Positions 54,605 through 63,094 of a stretch of DNA of 64,000 nucleotides are shown here, in pieces (the first letter of the stretch is position 1; every line of letters begins with the position of its first letter). A model generated the notes under the pieces. It saw only the letters and a list, made by a program, of their open reading frames with translations, did not search any database and was not told where the DNA came from. The stretch spans positions 62,001 through 126,000 of the forward strand of contig CBDFNC010000001.1 of assembly GCA_965249895.1 (NCBI GenBank), read 5' to 3'. The translations under genes and the position numbers were made by a program. Source of the stretch: CBDFNC01 sp965249895. GTDB lineage: Bacteria; Pseudomonadota; Gammaproteobacteria; Enterobacterales; CBDFNC01.

Positions 54605-55215
54605 ATGGGGTCATTGCTTACCTTCGCCAGCAGGCAGTATAACTTGACCAAAGCCTTTCTGGTTTGGTCCACTATTGATGACAACCTACAGCTCGGCTTA
54701 TTTAGCTGGATAAACGAGATACGGACTGATGCCGGTCAAACTGTTATCACGATAGATGGAAAAACGCTGCGAGGTGCTTCGAAACGGGGAAAGCAATGCC
54801 TGCATTCTGTTGCAGCATATGATTTTGACAATGGATTGGTTCTTTATCAGTAAATAGCGCCAGGGGAGACAGGTGAAATTGCAGCAGTACAGCAGTTAAT
54901 AACAATGCTAAATATCGATGCTGCAATTATTACATTTGATGCGCTGAATACACAGCAACAAACATTAGCGGATAACATTTCAAATTCCTGCAAACCTATC
55001 GACAGAACAGCGTGAAAAATGGCCTTCAATTAATCCACTGGTAGCAGTAGAAAAGAACAGAAAAGACAGTAAATCCAATGCAGGATACAAGTTTCTTTGT
55101 CTCATCTTGGACTATTTCTCCTGAAAAGATGAGCGGTGTGATTCGAGGCCACAGGCAAGTTGAAAATGGCTTGAACTGGATGTTAGACGCTGTTTTTAAA
55201 GAAGGTGCAAGGGTG
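54605..55215 (+). pseudogene. Decayed ISAs1-family transposase
   Basis: Readable parts in changing frames are WINEIRTDAGQTVITIDGKT, LRGASKRGKQCLHSVAAYDF, then after an in-frame stop IAPGETGEIAAVQQLITMLN and IITFDALNTQ, and finally GVIRGHRQVENGLNWMLDAV. They align in order with the intact ISAs1 transposase at 37.5 kb but are a different lineage. Stops and frameshifts make it nonfunctional. Confidence 0.85.
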
Positions 55216-55310
55216 ATAGCGCGAAGTCCCTATCAAGTCTAAAGTGAATTGTATTGAACTATGGCCAAGCTGGAAACAATACAAAAGCACAGTATGAAGA
55301 GTAAAATCCA

Positions 55311-55503
55311 GTGGCTTAACCGCGATCTCGGTGTGAGCTAAAAGACACTAGACCGAGATGTCGGACCATACCCGGCAAGCTGACAATGACAGGGGGGGCG
55401 CTGAGATAGTAGTGACTAACTTTAGGCCTTTGCAAAACGACAAGTATCTCGTTCTAAGAATATGACTGAAGAACGAATATGTGAGTTTCAGGATGGACGC
55501 TAG
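55311..55503 (-). repeat. MITE-like element, copy C (one end missing)
   Basis: The right end GTTTCAGGATGGACGCTAG matches the terminal repeat of copies A and B. The internal blocks TAGTGACTAACTTTAGGCCT and GAGATGTCGGACCATACC are in inverse orientation to B. The other terminal repeat is absent; the copy ends near the CCAGTGG block next to the decayed ISAs1 gene. Its TCATTGTCAGCTTGCC site is uninterrupted. Confidence 0.82.
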
Positions 55504-55675
55504 CTACACCGATCTACTGTTACCTGAGCTGCTATCCCCAAATTCGACTTGGCGCGATATATAGTTAGTACCCGGCAGAAAACTCACTTTTAAAGCACAA
55601 CTTACCTATTGCTGATAAGTTGATTATTATTGGCTTGGGTTATTTATAACCAGAATGGTTATTTTTGCTTGTTTA

Positions 55676-57367
55676 TTATAAGAAATTGTTATAGCAAGCC
55701 GTTTTCAGGGGATGTTTTACCTGGCTAGTCGTGGCCATATTGCTCATTCTTCGGGAAAACACGCCAGCGTCAGGCTGCTTTTTTGTATGGCCCTCGTTTT
55801 CGCTTTCTCTCTACATCTCGCACCAAAGCGCCCAGGCGGTGAATGTTTTTCGCTACAACCGCCAGCGCGCTGTAACGCTTGAAGCCGGCTAAACCGTGGT
55901 CGCGACACGTATCCAGGCCATGCACTTCCAGACCGTTAATGGCCGCTTCAACAGCGGAGTGTTTTCTTTTTGTTTCGACAAACTCGGGCGCGTACTCATG
56001 TGCTTGCTCTGCTTTCGACAGCCGGCCTTTCTTTGGCAGCACTGTTAGCGCCAGTCGCTGCTTGAGCTCCTCCTGGTTTTCCTTGCTATGAAAACCCTTA
56101 TCGAAGCTGCATATGTTTAGGCCGGCATACCGGTTTTGACTTTCTTCGACCATAGCGACAGCAACCTTGTCATCCGTCTGCTTTTCCATTACCTGATGAT
56201 GCAGAATAAAGCTGTCGCTGTCAGCCATGATACAGACTCGAAGCCCCAGCTCAACCGGTACGCCAGCCTTGCCTTTACTGATCCATTCGGTGTGTGGCTG
56301 AAAGATTGAAAATACCTTTTCAGCGTGAGGGATCTTCTCTCCCTCCAAAATTCGTCTGCGGATCTGGTCGATTTGCCGGTTGACATGGTCAAGGTAACTA
56401 TCCAGTTTTGCCAACGCCAAGTTGAACAAACCGTATTTATGGCGCAGTAGTTCACGGGTTTGCCGGGCGCGATCTTCGACCTTCTGAGCGGACTCGATTA
56501 AGGCCTGGTGAGCCTGTTGTACCCGCTCAAGCTGGCGTTGTTGCTTAGCCTCATCTTTCGAGGTGGAATGCTTGAGTTTCTGAGCCTTGTGATACAGCTT
56601 CTTAAACTGGCGGATATTGTAGCGATACTGCCGCCACAGGCTGTGGCCAAAGGGCTCACACAAGACGGCGCATTCTTCCATGGTCTTTCTAACGGCATCA
56701 AATAACAGATTAATATCGGTGGGGTAATGGACACGGGTTTCAACGACAAACGAATCACAGCGCCCGGTGATTGCGTCGTTTTCGTCCTTTTTTAGCAAGC
56801 GGTGGCCTGCCTTTACCACGCACTGGTTTATTCGATCGAGCAACTCGGGAGTGAACAACATCAGGTTGTCTTTGATGCTCTGCAAGCTGAACTTTTTACC
56901 GTCGCACCAGTTACTCAACCCCAACATGGTGCGGATAGTACTGTGCTGGTTGGCCAGTTCGTGAATACGATCAAAATCGGCATTCAGGCCGAGGCGCAAC
57001 ACCCCGAGCACCAGAATAGTCCACTGAGCCATACCGGGACGGCCGGTATCGGTGCTGGCGCTTTCACCATCCTCATTAATAGGGACGATCTCAGCGAGTA
57101 TGGTGAATACCTCCTCGCGTAATTCCGGTGTGATATAAATGTGCTGAAGGCCAATGAGGAGCTTGGGGATATCATCACGGGATTTGGGATCGAATTCGAT
57201 GTTGGCAATGTCAGCTTCACAAAGTTTGAGCTGAGGATTGAGTACTTCTCTCATAGGATTTCGCCGCCTGAAGTTTTTGCAAAATAAAGGTGTAACCCCT
57301 GCAGGTCGAGACAAAGTATAGGAAAATGCTACAAGATCAGGCTATTACAGGCGAGTTTTCCTTATAA
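55676..57367 (-). mobile_element. ISNCY-type insertion sequence (limits tentative)
   Basis: The limits rest on a short inverted match, TTATAAGAAA at 55676-55685 and the inverse of TTATAAGGAAA at 57357-57367. No target duplication could be confirmed. The length of about 1.7 kb fits the single transposase gene. Confidence 0.6.
55770..57254 (-). CDS. ISNCY-type transposase
   Basis: From the ATG at 57254 (MREVLNPQLKLCEADIANIE) the protein has 494 residues; an upstream ATG at 57314 adds 20. It has DTGRPGMAQWTILVLGVLRL, a region CDSFVVETRVHYPTDINLLF (first Asp), EKVFSIFQPHTEWISKGKAG, NICSFDKGFHSKEN (second Asp) and a final KRKHSAVEAAINGLEVHGLD with a glutamate. This DDE layout with an N-terminal IS5-like domain and a long helical insert is annotated as ISNCY. 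The frame is intact. Confidence 0.85.
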   Translation of the reverse strand: MREVLNPQLKLCEADIANIEFDPKSRDDIPKLLIGLQHIYITPELREEVFTILAEIVPINEDGESASTDTGRPGMAQWTILVLGVLRLGLNADFDRIHELANQHSTIRTMLGLSNWCDGKKFSLQSIKDNLMLFTPELLDRINQCVVKAGHRLLKKDENDAITGRCDSFVVETRVHYPTDINLLFDAVRKTMEECAVLCEPFGHSLWRQYRYNIRQFKKLYHKAQKLKHSTSKDEAKQQRQLERVQQAHQALIESAQKVEDRARQTRELLRHKYGLFNLALAKLDSYLDHVNRQIDQIRRRILEGEKIPHAEKVFSIFQPHTEWISKGKAGVPVELGLRVCIMADSDSFILHHQVMEKQTDDKVAVAMVEESQNRYAGLNICSFDKGFHSKENQEELKQRLALTVLPKKGRLSKAEQAHEYAPEFVETKRKHSAVEAAINGLEVHGLDTCRDHGLAGFKRYSALAVVAKNIHRLGALVRDVERKRKRGPYKKAA

Positions 57368-57464
57368 CAAGCGATCATAAGTTAGAAGTCGACATTCAAC
57401 CTTACCGTATCATGTTGAATTTTATAGTGAATAACGTTTCCGTTCAGATACTAGTTAAGGGGCT

Positions 57465-57513
57465 TCAGGTGCGAAGCGAGCAAAATTGAGCGATTTTGTC
57501 TACCCGCACCTGA
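57465..57513. other. Inverted repeat downstream of the KS/DH/KR operon
   Basis: TCAGGTGCG (57465-57473) and CGCACCTGA (57505-57513) pair, with an inner AAAAT/ATTTT pair and outer CTTCAG/CTGAAG. It lies about 70 bases past the ketoreductase stop and may end or stabilise the operon transcript. Confidence 0.55.
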
Positions 57514-57580
57514 GCTATCGGCTGAAGTACTGAAAATGCTAACCTTATATTTCTTCAGTTAAGTTCCTAAATATTCAGAC

Positions 57581-58312
57581 CTAACCTTGAGTCGTTTGGC
57601 TGAATCCACCATCGATAATCAGATTACTGCCGCTCCTTGGAGCGGCCAATGACTGACTCAGCATTAACGCCAGATCCGCTATTTCTTCCGTTTCCGCAAA
57701 ACGCTTCATGGGGATGCGGTCAAATGCCCTGGGGTTGTTATACCAGGGGGCTGTTTTGATCATATCGGTAGCGACAGGGCCGGGTGAGATACTGTAAAAC
57801 GCGATATCCGTATCTTGTTCAGCCATCTTTCGGGTCCACTCTATAACCATTGATTTGGACACCGCGTAGGCCCCTTGTCCAGCCCTGGGGCGCACACCGG
57901 AAATACTGCCCATATTGATGACTACAGGTTGCGCGGCTAACTTCAGATTGGCTTTAAATGTCTGATAAACGTTTAGGCAGCCCCAAAAATTGGTACCCAG
58001 GATCTGTTGCCAATCTTCAAACTCAATCGCCGGCAGCAGGTTGTCTTTTAAGATACCGGCATTATTGATCAGCACATCTATTGGTCGGTTGTTCAGCCGG
58101 TTTTTCGCTTGTTCGATAGATGTTGGATCGGCCACATCAAACTCCAGTAGCTCGGCGCTGCCACCTTGTTGGAGAATATGGCTGATCAGTCGATCGGAGC
58201 TTTCACTCTGGTGTCTGCCGTTAATCAGTACGTGGTAACCCTTAAGGGCAAACTGGTAGCAAAGAGCTGCGCCGATCCCACGAGATCCTCCCGTGACGAG
58301 TGCGGTTTTCAT
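57581..58312 (-). CDS. FabG-like ketoreductase (SDR)
   Basis: The 243-residue protein is a classical short-chain dehydrogenase: cofactor motif TGGSRGIG at residues 7-14, NNAG at 83-86, Ser136/Ser138, Tyr149 and Lys153 in YAVSK, and a C-terminal IIDGGFSQT. It would reduce 3-ketoacyl-ACP with NADPH. It is the last gene of the minus-strand operon that carries ketosynthase and dehydratase genes, 62 bases after the degenerate SDR gene. Confidence 0.9.
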   Translation of the reverse strand: MKTALVTGGSRGIGAALCYQFALKGYHVLINGRHQSESSDRLISHILQQGGSAELLEFDVADPTSIEQAKNRLNNRPIDVLINNAGILKDNLLPAIEFEDWQQILGTNFWGCLNVYQTFKANLKLAAQPVVINMGSISGVRPRAGQGAYAVSKSMVIEWTRKMAEQDTDIAFYSISPGPVATDMIKTAPWYNNPRAFDRIPMKRFAETEEIADLALMLSQSLAAPRSGSNLIIDGGFSQTTQG

Positions 58313-58374
58313 ATGTTTCTCCGTTGGTAAATTGATGCTATTTGTTTGGCAGGTAGCCTCCAGGGCTCGTTTCC

Positions 58375-58896
58375 TTAATAAACCAGCTCCTGGGCGGTCA
58401 TAAACGAGAAAGGAGCATTTTCCCAGGTAAGTAACTGGTTAAGCTTGGCCTGGGTATTTTCTGAGCCTAACTTGATAAAGTTCAGGGATATTTTTTTCCT
58501 CGCCAGCTCCATTGCCGCGACCTGTACCAGGGACTTAGCTCCAGTATCTGCAACCTGAGTAAGTATACTCTCCTGTATATTTTGATCTTCGGTCCGGCTG
58601 ATCACCCAGACCTTTCCATAGCGCTGTCTCATCACCGGGCGATAGATGGCTTTAAGGCCTAAGAACAGGCGGTTAATCAGATTTTGACAGGCTAATTCGC
58701 TGAGTTTGTCCGATGACAGGTAGTCAAACACTATATAATCAAATGGCCCCTGCTCCCTGATATAGCTTTCTATTTCTTCCGCCTTATCGAGGGAACCATG
58801 TAGCCAGAATTGGGTTGTTTGTATTTCTGGTGTCAGGCAGGAATAGGGTTCGGCCTTGTCTTTATTGTTCAGGTTAATTACCAGTAATTTTTTCAT
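58375..58896 (-). CDS. Degenerate short-chain dehydrogenase-like protein
   Basis: The 173-residue protein has a Rossmann-like pattern with YVFDYLSSDKLSELACQNLI, then VWVISR at the strand-5 position and DTGAKSLVQVAAMELARKKI, which aligns with the YxxxK helix of SDRs. The lysine is kept but the tyrosine position is Asp, and the glycine-rich TGxxxGxG is missing. It is shorter than active SDRs (about 245). It overlaps the hydrolase gene by 23 bases. A structural or regulatory partner role is inference. Confidence 0.65.
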   Translation of the reverse strand: MKKLLVINLNNKDKAEPYSCLTPEIQTTQFWLHGSLDKAEEIESYIREQGPFDYIVFDYLSSDKLSELACQNLINRLFLGLKAIYRPVMRQRYGKVWVISRTEDQNIQESILTQVADTGAKSLVQVAAMELARKKISLNFIKLGSENTQAKLNQLLTWENAPFSFMTAQELVY

Positions 58897-59722
58897 TGTT
58901 CTGTTCCTGTAAAAATTCTACGATATGTCGGTTGACCTGTTTGTACTTCTCGATATTTGAGGCATGACCGCCGCCTTTGACTTGCGCCCATTCACTGCCA
59001 GGCAGGTAATCGAGTAGTTCTTTTTGTAATGGGGTCGGACAAATTTGATCGTCATCGGCACTTATCAGTAAGCTCGGAAGCTGGCTGTTCCAGGCCACAG
59101 TTCCCTTTTGGAAGCGTTGCCATACCGCATCAATAAAACGTACTAAACCAAGGCGATTCTGGTTATAGTTTGCATATTTCGCCAGAATTTGAGGTTCAAA
59201 ATCGGCGAGTTTCCGCAAATAACCTTCATCGAAGAACCAGGGATAAATAGCCGAAAACAGCGTTTCCAATGCCACATCTTCCGCCAGCATACGCCGGGCC
59301 GATAGGATCATTTTTTGCCCTTGAAGGGAGATCCTGTGTGAGGTATTCAGCAGGATCAGTTTGCTAAAGTTCTGCGGATAGAGGGTCACCAGATCGAGGG
59401 CGAACAGCCCCCCGAGGGAATAACCTATTAATGCCGGCTTCTCCAATTCGAGTTGTCGGATCACTTGCAGAATATCCTGATAGATATCTGTCACGCCGAA
59501 ACTGGATTGATTGGTTTCGGTACAGACTGAGCGACCGCAATCCCGGTAATCTAAAAAAACCAGTCGGTAATTCTGCTTGAGGAATTTATCCCTATATTGC
59601 TTTACCCAGGACTCTTTGCCGTGAAAGACACCGTTTAAAAAAACGATGCTGTGTGGCGAGTCCAGCCGCCCTTCCTGGCTGTACCAAATCTTATAACCGT
59701 TACTATGAATGTACTGGTTCAC
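58874..59722 (-). CDS. Alpha/beta hydrolase of the KS/DH operon
   Basis: The 282-residue protein has the nucleophile elbow GYSLGG with Ser102, SIVFLNGVFHGKESW at the oxyanion position, the acid in SADDDQICP and histidine in KGGGHASN. It resembles product-releasing or editing hydrolases near fatty-acid/polyketide genes. It overlaps the preceding dehydratase stop by four bases and the SDR-like gene by 23, so all are cotranslated. Confidence 0.88.
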   Translation of the reverse strand: MNQYIHSNGYKIWYSQEGRLDSPHSIVFLNGVFHGKESWVKQYRDKFLKQNYRLVFLDYRDCGRSVCTETNQSSFGVTDIYQDILQVIRQLELEKPALIGYSLGGLFALDLVTLYPQNFSKLILLNTSHRISLQGQKMILSARRMLAEDVALETLFSAIYPWFFDEGYLRKLADFEPQILAKYANYNQNRLGLVRFIDAVWQRFQKGTVAWNSQLPSLLISADDDQICPTPLQKELLDYLPGSEWAQVKGGGHASNIEKYKQVNRHIVEFLQEQNNEKITGN

Positions 59723-60738
59723 TGTCTCAGCTCCGTTTGGTCCTTGGGGGTGGGGAGACGTAAATAGCCGGGCACCTTGCTGCCGATGGTGTCTTCCAAT
59801 CGATTCTTGGCTAACACGGCCTTGAGTGTTTTGGTATCAAACCAGGACTGATGCCGACCTTGGAGCTTAAACCCTCTCATCTCCATCAGTAGGTTATTGT
59901 TGGTATCGAAACAATAAATATCGCTGGTCATCTGCTCGCCATCCAAGGTGCGCTTTTTAATCAGCGCCTTGCATGTACCAGATTTGGGGTGCGGCCGATA
60001 ACAAATGATTTCATTCGCCGCCACAGGCAGCCTGGGTTTGAAATCACTTAGAATGGATTGCAACGCCATATATTGCAGGCAGGAATCGTAACCCAGTGGA
60101 GATAGGATAAAGCTGGCGTTGATATCCTGAATCCATTGGCTTTCCTTATCCTTGCAATCGTAGCTTCCAAGCAGGTAATCGGCATTGCCGGTTACGCAGA
60201 TCTCGCCCGAGATGGTTTGGAACAGGGGACCGTGTTGTTGATAAAAGTGCTCATAGAATTCAGGCTGAGCAAAATTATAGTTGGTGATCGCCCCTTCCAG
60301 CACAGGGACCTGTTGCCTGGCGGTTAAATCGGGAACAAACGTCACGGTGCACATTGCGTTTCGCCGGACCCCTAGGTGTTTGCCGCTTTTATTCATACGG
60401 GCCGACAGAATTTCCATGTCCAGGCTTAGGTTGTTTTTTTTCTGGTGGGTATTTTTACAGACAATATCCAAAGTGAGCGGGGTGTCACCATTAAAGGCGA
60501 TGGCTCGCTCCACTGTAAAACCTTCCAGCTTAACGGGGAGTGCTTGATGGTCATTTTTCAAAAATCGGCCAAACCAGCTGGCTGCCTGACAGAAGTGTTC
60601 CATGATCACAGTGGCAGGCATTAAGTGGTGATGATGCGACAGAAACAGTTGTTGCTTGGGATCCACAGTGATCCGCAGAGTATCCGGGCCAATCTCAGTC
60701 GCGTTATGTAAAAAGGGAAATCTGTCGGTTATGCGCAT
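59719..60738 (-). CDS. Double-hotdog dehydratase, PS-DH type (second)
   Basis: The 339-residue protein has two hotdog halves. The first carries QLFLSHHHHLMPATVIMEHF, corresponding to the DH active histidine region. The second carries SPLGYDSCLQYM, the DxxxQ catalytic aspartate motif of polyketide-synthase dehydratases. A stand-alone PS-DH dehydrates 3-hydroxyacyl thioesters. The histidine region is shorter than in its neighbour, so activity is less certain. It overlaps the other dehydratase by 10 bases. Confidence 0.75.
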   Translation of the reverse strand: MRITDRFPFLHNATEIGPDTLRITVDPKQQLFLSHHHHLMPATVIMEHFCQAASWFGRFLKNDHQALPVKLEGFTVERAIAFNGDTPLTLDIVCKNTHQKKNNLSLDMEILSARMNKSGKHLGVRRNAMCTVTFVPDLTARQQVPVLEGAITNYNFAQPEFYEHFYQQHGPLFQTISGEICVTGNADYLLGSYDCKDKESQWIQDINASFILSPLGYDSCLQYMALQSILSDFKPRLPVAANEIICYRPHPKSGTCKALIKKRTLDGEQMTSDIYCFDTNNNLLMEMRGFKLQGRHQSWFDTKTLKAVLAKNRLEDTIGSKVPGYLRLPTPKDQTELRQ

Positions 60739-61715
60739 AAAAACTCACCCTCGGTTACTCGATGTTGCTCCAGGTCATCCACCACACTTACCGCGATGCG
60801 TTTATAATAAGGGGATTTTTTTAACCCCACTCGCTCGATAGTGGCGATACGCTGGCCTGTGTTATCGAACACGCTAAATTGCATGGTCTGCTCCGTTTCG
60901 GTGATCCCGAGCGTTACACCCTGGGCCAGGTATTGATGATGAAACTCAAACGGTTTTGCCAGGTAGAACTGACGGATTTGCACCGGCAACTTGCTGTGGT
61001 AGCAGGTTTGGCCGACGGGAGGGTTTAAAGTGCGACTTAATACCGCGACCTGGAGGATGCTGTCGAAACCCAGCGGCGAGATCACGAAAGGTAAATTTGC
61101 CTGGGTTGAATACTTGTTTTCTTTGTCTTGAATATTGAAGCTACAGGAAAACTTGGTTTTATCCTTGGAGGAAGTTATCTTCCCGGTCAGAGATTTAAAC
61201 AGTTCCCCGTGAGTGGCAATAAAGTTGTCATATAGGTATTTCTGTTCAAAGCAAAAATACTCCATGTCCTGATTATCATTATCGCTGTTGTCGGCAAAGG
61301 ACGGTGGCTCACATGTCAGTTCAAATTCAGCGGTTGCCACTCGTACCCGTTGGCGAATGACTTTTCCTGTGCTATTGGTGATATCCGTAGTGATTTCGCC
61401 GCGATAACAATTGCCCGAGACATGCTCACAGCAGACATAGGCATAGCGGGATCCTCCAGGTGAAATAGCGATGCCCCGCACTATGTCCATCTGTTTCAGA
61501 ATGAGGGGAAAGACGTTTTGTTTGCCGCTCAGTATTGCCACAGCCTGCATCATAATCTCTCCTACCATAGCGCCGGGTAATAGACATTGACCGGAGAAAA
61601 AATGATCCTGTAGTGCGGTTATCTTGTTGGTGTCCAACAGCAGGTCAAATTCCAATTTCTGTTGCCCCTGCTGGGATAAATTTTCTGCCCAATGAATAAA
61701 AAATGGTGTGAGCAT
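60729..61715 (-). CDS. Double-hotdog dehydratase, PS-DH type (first)
   Basis: The ATG at 61715 (MLTPFFIHWAENL) gives 328 residues; the frame is open for 19 more codons upstream. The first hotdog has LQDHFFSGQCLLPGAMVGEI, an exact HxxxGxxxxP dehydratase motif. The second has SPLGFDSILQV with the catalytic aspartate of the DxxxQ motif. It lies 88 bases after the ketosynthase. Together with the second dehydratase it would make trans-2-enoyl intermediates. Confidence 0.78.
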   Translation of the reverse strand: MLTPFFIHWAENLSQQGQQKLEFDLLLDTNKITALQDHFFSGQCLLPGAMVGEIMMQAVAILSGKQNVFPLILKQMDIVRGIAISPGGSRYAYVCCEHVSGNCYRGEITTDITNSTGKVIRQRVRVATAEFELTCEPPSFADNSDNDNQDMEYFCFEQKYLYDNFIATHGELFKSLTGKITSSKDKTKFSCSFNIQDKENKYSTQANLPFVISPLGFDSILQVAVLSRTLNPPVGQTCYHSKLPVQIRQFYLAKPFEFHHQYLAQGVTLGITETEQTMQFSVFDNTGQRIATIERVGLKKSPYYKRIAVSVVDDLEQHRVTEGEFLCA

Positions 61716-61803
61716 AGTTGGTCTCTTATTGTGACTAATAGGGTTTACTGTGCTTGTCGTCGGCACAGCCACAGCCAGATAAATGCTGGCTTCGACGATT
61801 TCT

Positions 61804-63093
61804 CTAACCGGTGAAGCGAGAGAAAATTACGGTGGCGTTTTGACCGCCAAAGCCAAAGTTATTGGATAACACATGGTCCACCTTGTGCTGGCGAGCATCC
61901 CCCGGCACATAATCCAGATCCAATTGTGGATCGCGGGTTTTCCAGTTGCGTGTAGGATGGATGGCGTTGTCCAGGATGCTATTGATACAAGCGACGGACT
62001 CCAGTGCACCTGCGGCTATAATGCCGTGGCCGATCATGGATTTGCTTGAGCTCACCGGGATCTGCATGGCGGCATCGCCCAACACACTTTTCAGAGCCCG
62101 GGTCTCGGACTTATCGTTCATCTTGGTTGAGGTGCCGTGTGCATTGATGTAGCTGATTTGCTCTGGGTTAAGCTTGGCGTCCTGCATCGCCTTGGCGATG
62201 GTGCGCGTTGCTCCCCTGGCTTGTGGGTCTGGATCGGTGGCGCGATAACCGTCACTCAATGAGCCATAACCAGAGATTTCGCACAAAATAGTTGCTCCAC
62301 GTTGTTTGGCGGTATCCAAATCTTCCAGAATGAGTACGCCACAACCGCTGCCCATAACAAAACCGGATCGCTCCAGATCGAAAGGGCGACAGGCATTGTC
62401 TGGATCCGGGTTGCTGGTCAGGGCGCCGATGCGGGTGAAACCTATCATGGTGGTCAGGTCATAGTTATATGCGCCGCCAGCAATGGCTCTGGTTAAACGG
62501 CCTCGACGGATCTTTTCGTAGGATTCTCCGATGGCGTTGTTACCGGACGCGCAGGCGGTGCCTATGGCCAGGTGAGGCCCTTGGATACCGTATACTCTGG
62601 CCATGTAGTGGTTGATACTGTCTGGATCTTGATACTGTGTGTCGGCAATGATGGGGTGCTGTTGAAGTTGCTGGAAATAGTGCAATTTGTTTAACTGCTT
62701 GCCGGTGGATGCCGCCGCCAATAGGGGGGCGTATTGATCCATGTAGGTGGTCGCCCCCAGTGGCCGGTCGGCAATATAGCAGCCGGTATCCTGGGTATTG
62801 TTCATTCGGGCAAAATCAATTCCGGACTGACAGATGGCTTCATGAACCGCCAGAAAGCTGGCCTTGACACTGGCGTCTTCAGGCATATAGCAGTCAAATG
62901 GTGTGAGGTGCTGGTAGTCCTGATAGTTGATCTCCGGCATCGATGCGGCGATCCCGACTATGTCGCCCTGGATATTTAAATCATGTATTTTGCGGATACC
63001 ATTGTTGCCCGCCAGCAGATTACGCCACAAGGCGCCGGCGCCCACCCCAAATGGGCTCACCGCCCCCATTCCTGTTATCACAACGCGTTTCAT
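61804..63093 (-). CDS. Beta-ketoacyl-ACP synthase (KAS II type)
   Basis: The 429-residue ketosynthase starts MKRVVITGMGAVSPFGVGAG and has an intact Cys-His-His triad: Cys181 in IGTACASGNN, His319 in NAHGTSTKMND and His356 in SKSMIGHGIIAAG, ending NFGFGGQNATVIF. AAAGGT precedes the ATG inside the end of the upstream gene. It condenses acyl groups with malonyl-ACP. Its upstream neighbour is a ketosynthase-like protein without the cysteine, so the pair is KS/CLF-like. Confidence 0.94.
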   Translation of the reverse strand: MKRVVITGMGAVSPFGVGAGALWRNLLAGNNGIRKIHDLNIQGDIVGIAASMPEINYQDYQHLTPFDCYMPEDASVKASFLAVHEAICQSGIDFARMNNTQDTGCYIADRPLGATTYMDQYAPLLAAASTGKQLNKLHYFQQLQQHPIIADTQYQDPDSINHYMARVYGIQGPHLAIGTACASGNNAIGESYEKIRRGRLTRAIAGGAYNYDLTTMIGFTRIGALTSNPDPDNACRPFDLERSGFVMGSGCGVLILEDLDTAKQRGATILCEISGYGSLSDGYRATDPDPQARGATRTIAKAMQDAKLNPEQISYINAHGTSTKMNDKSETRALKSVLGDAAMQIPVSSSKSMIGHGIIAAGALESVACINSILDNAIHPTRNWKTRDPQLDLDYVPGDARQHKVDHVLSNNFGFGGQNATVIFSRFTG

Positions 63094-63094
63094 A

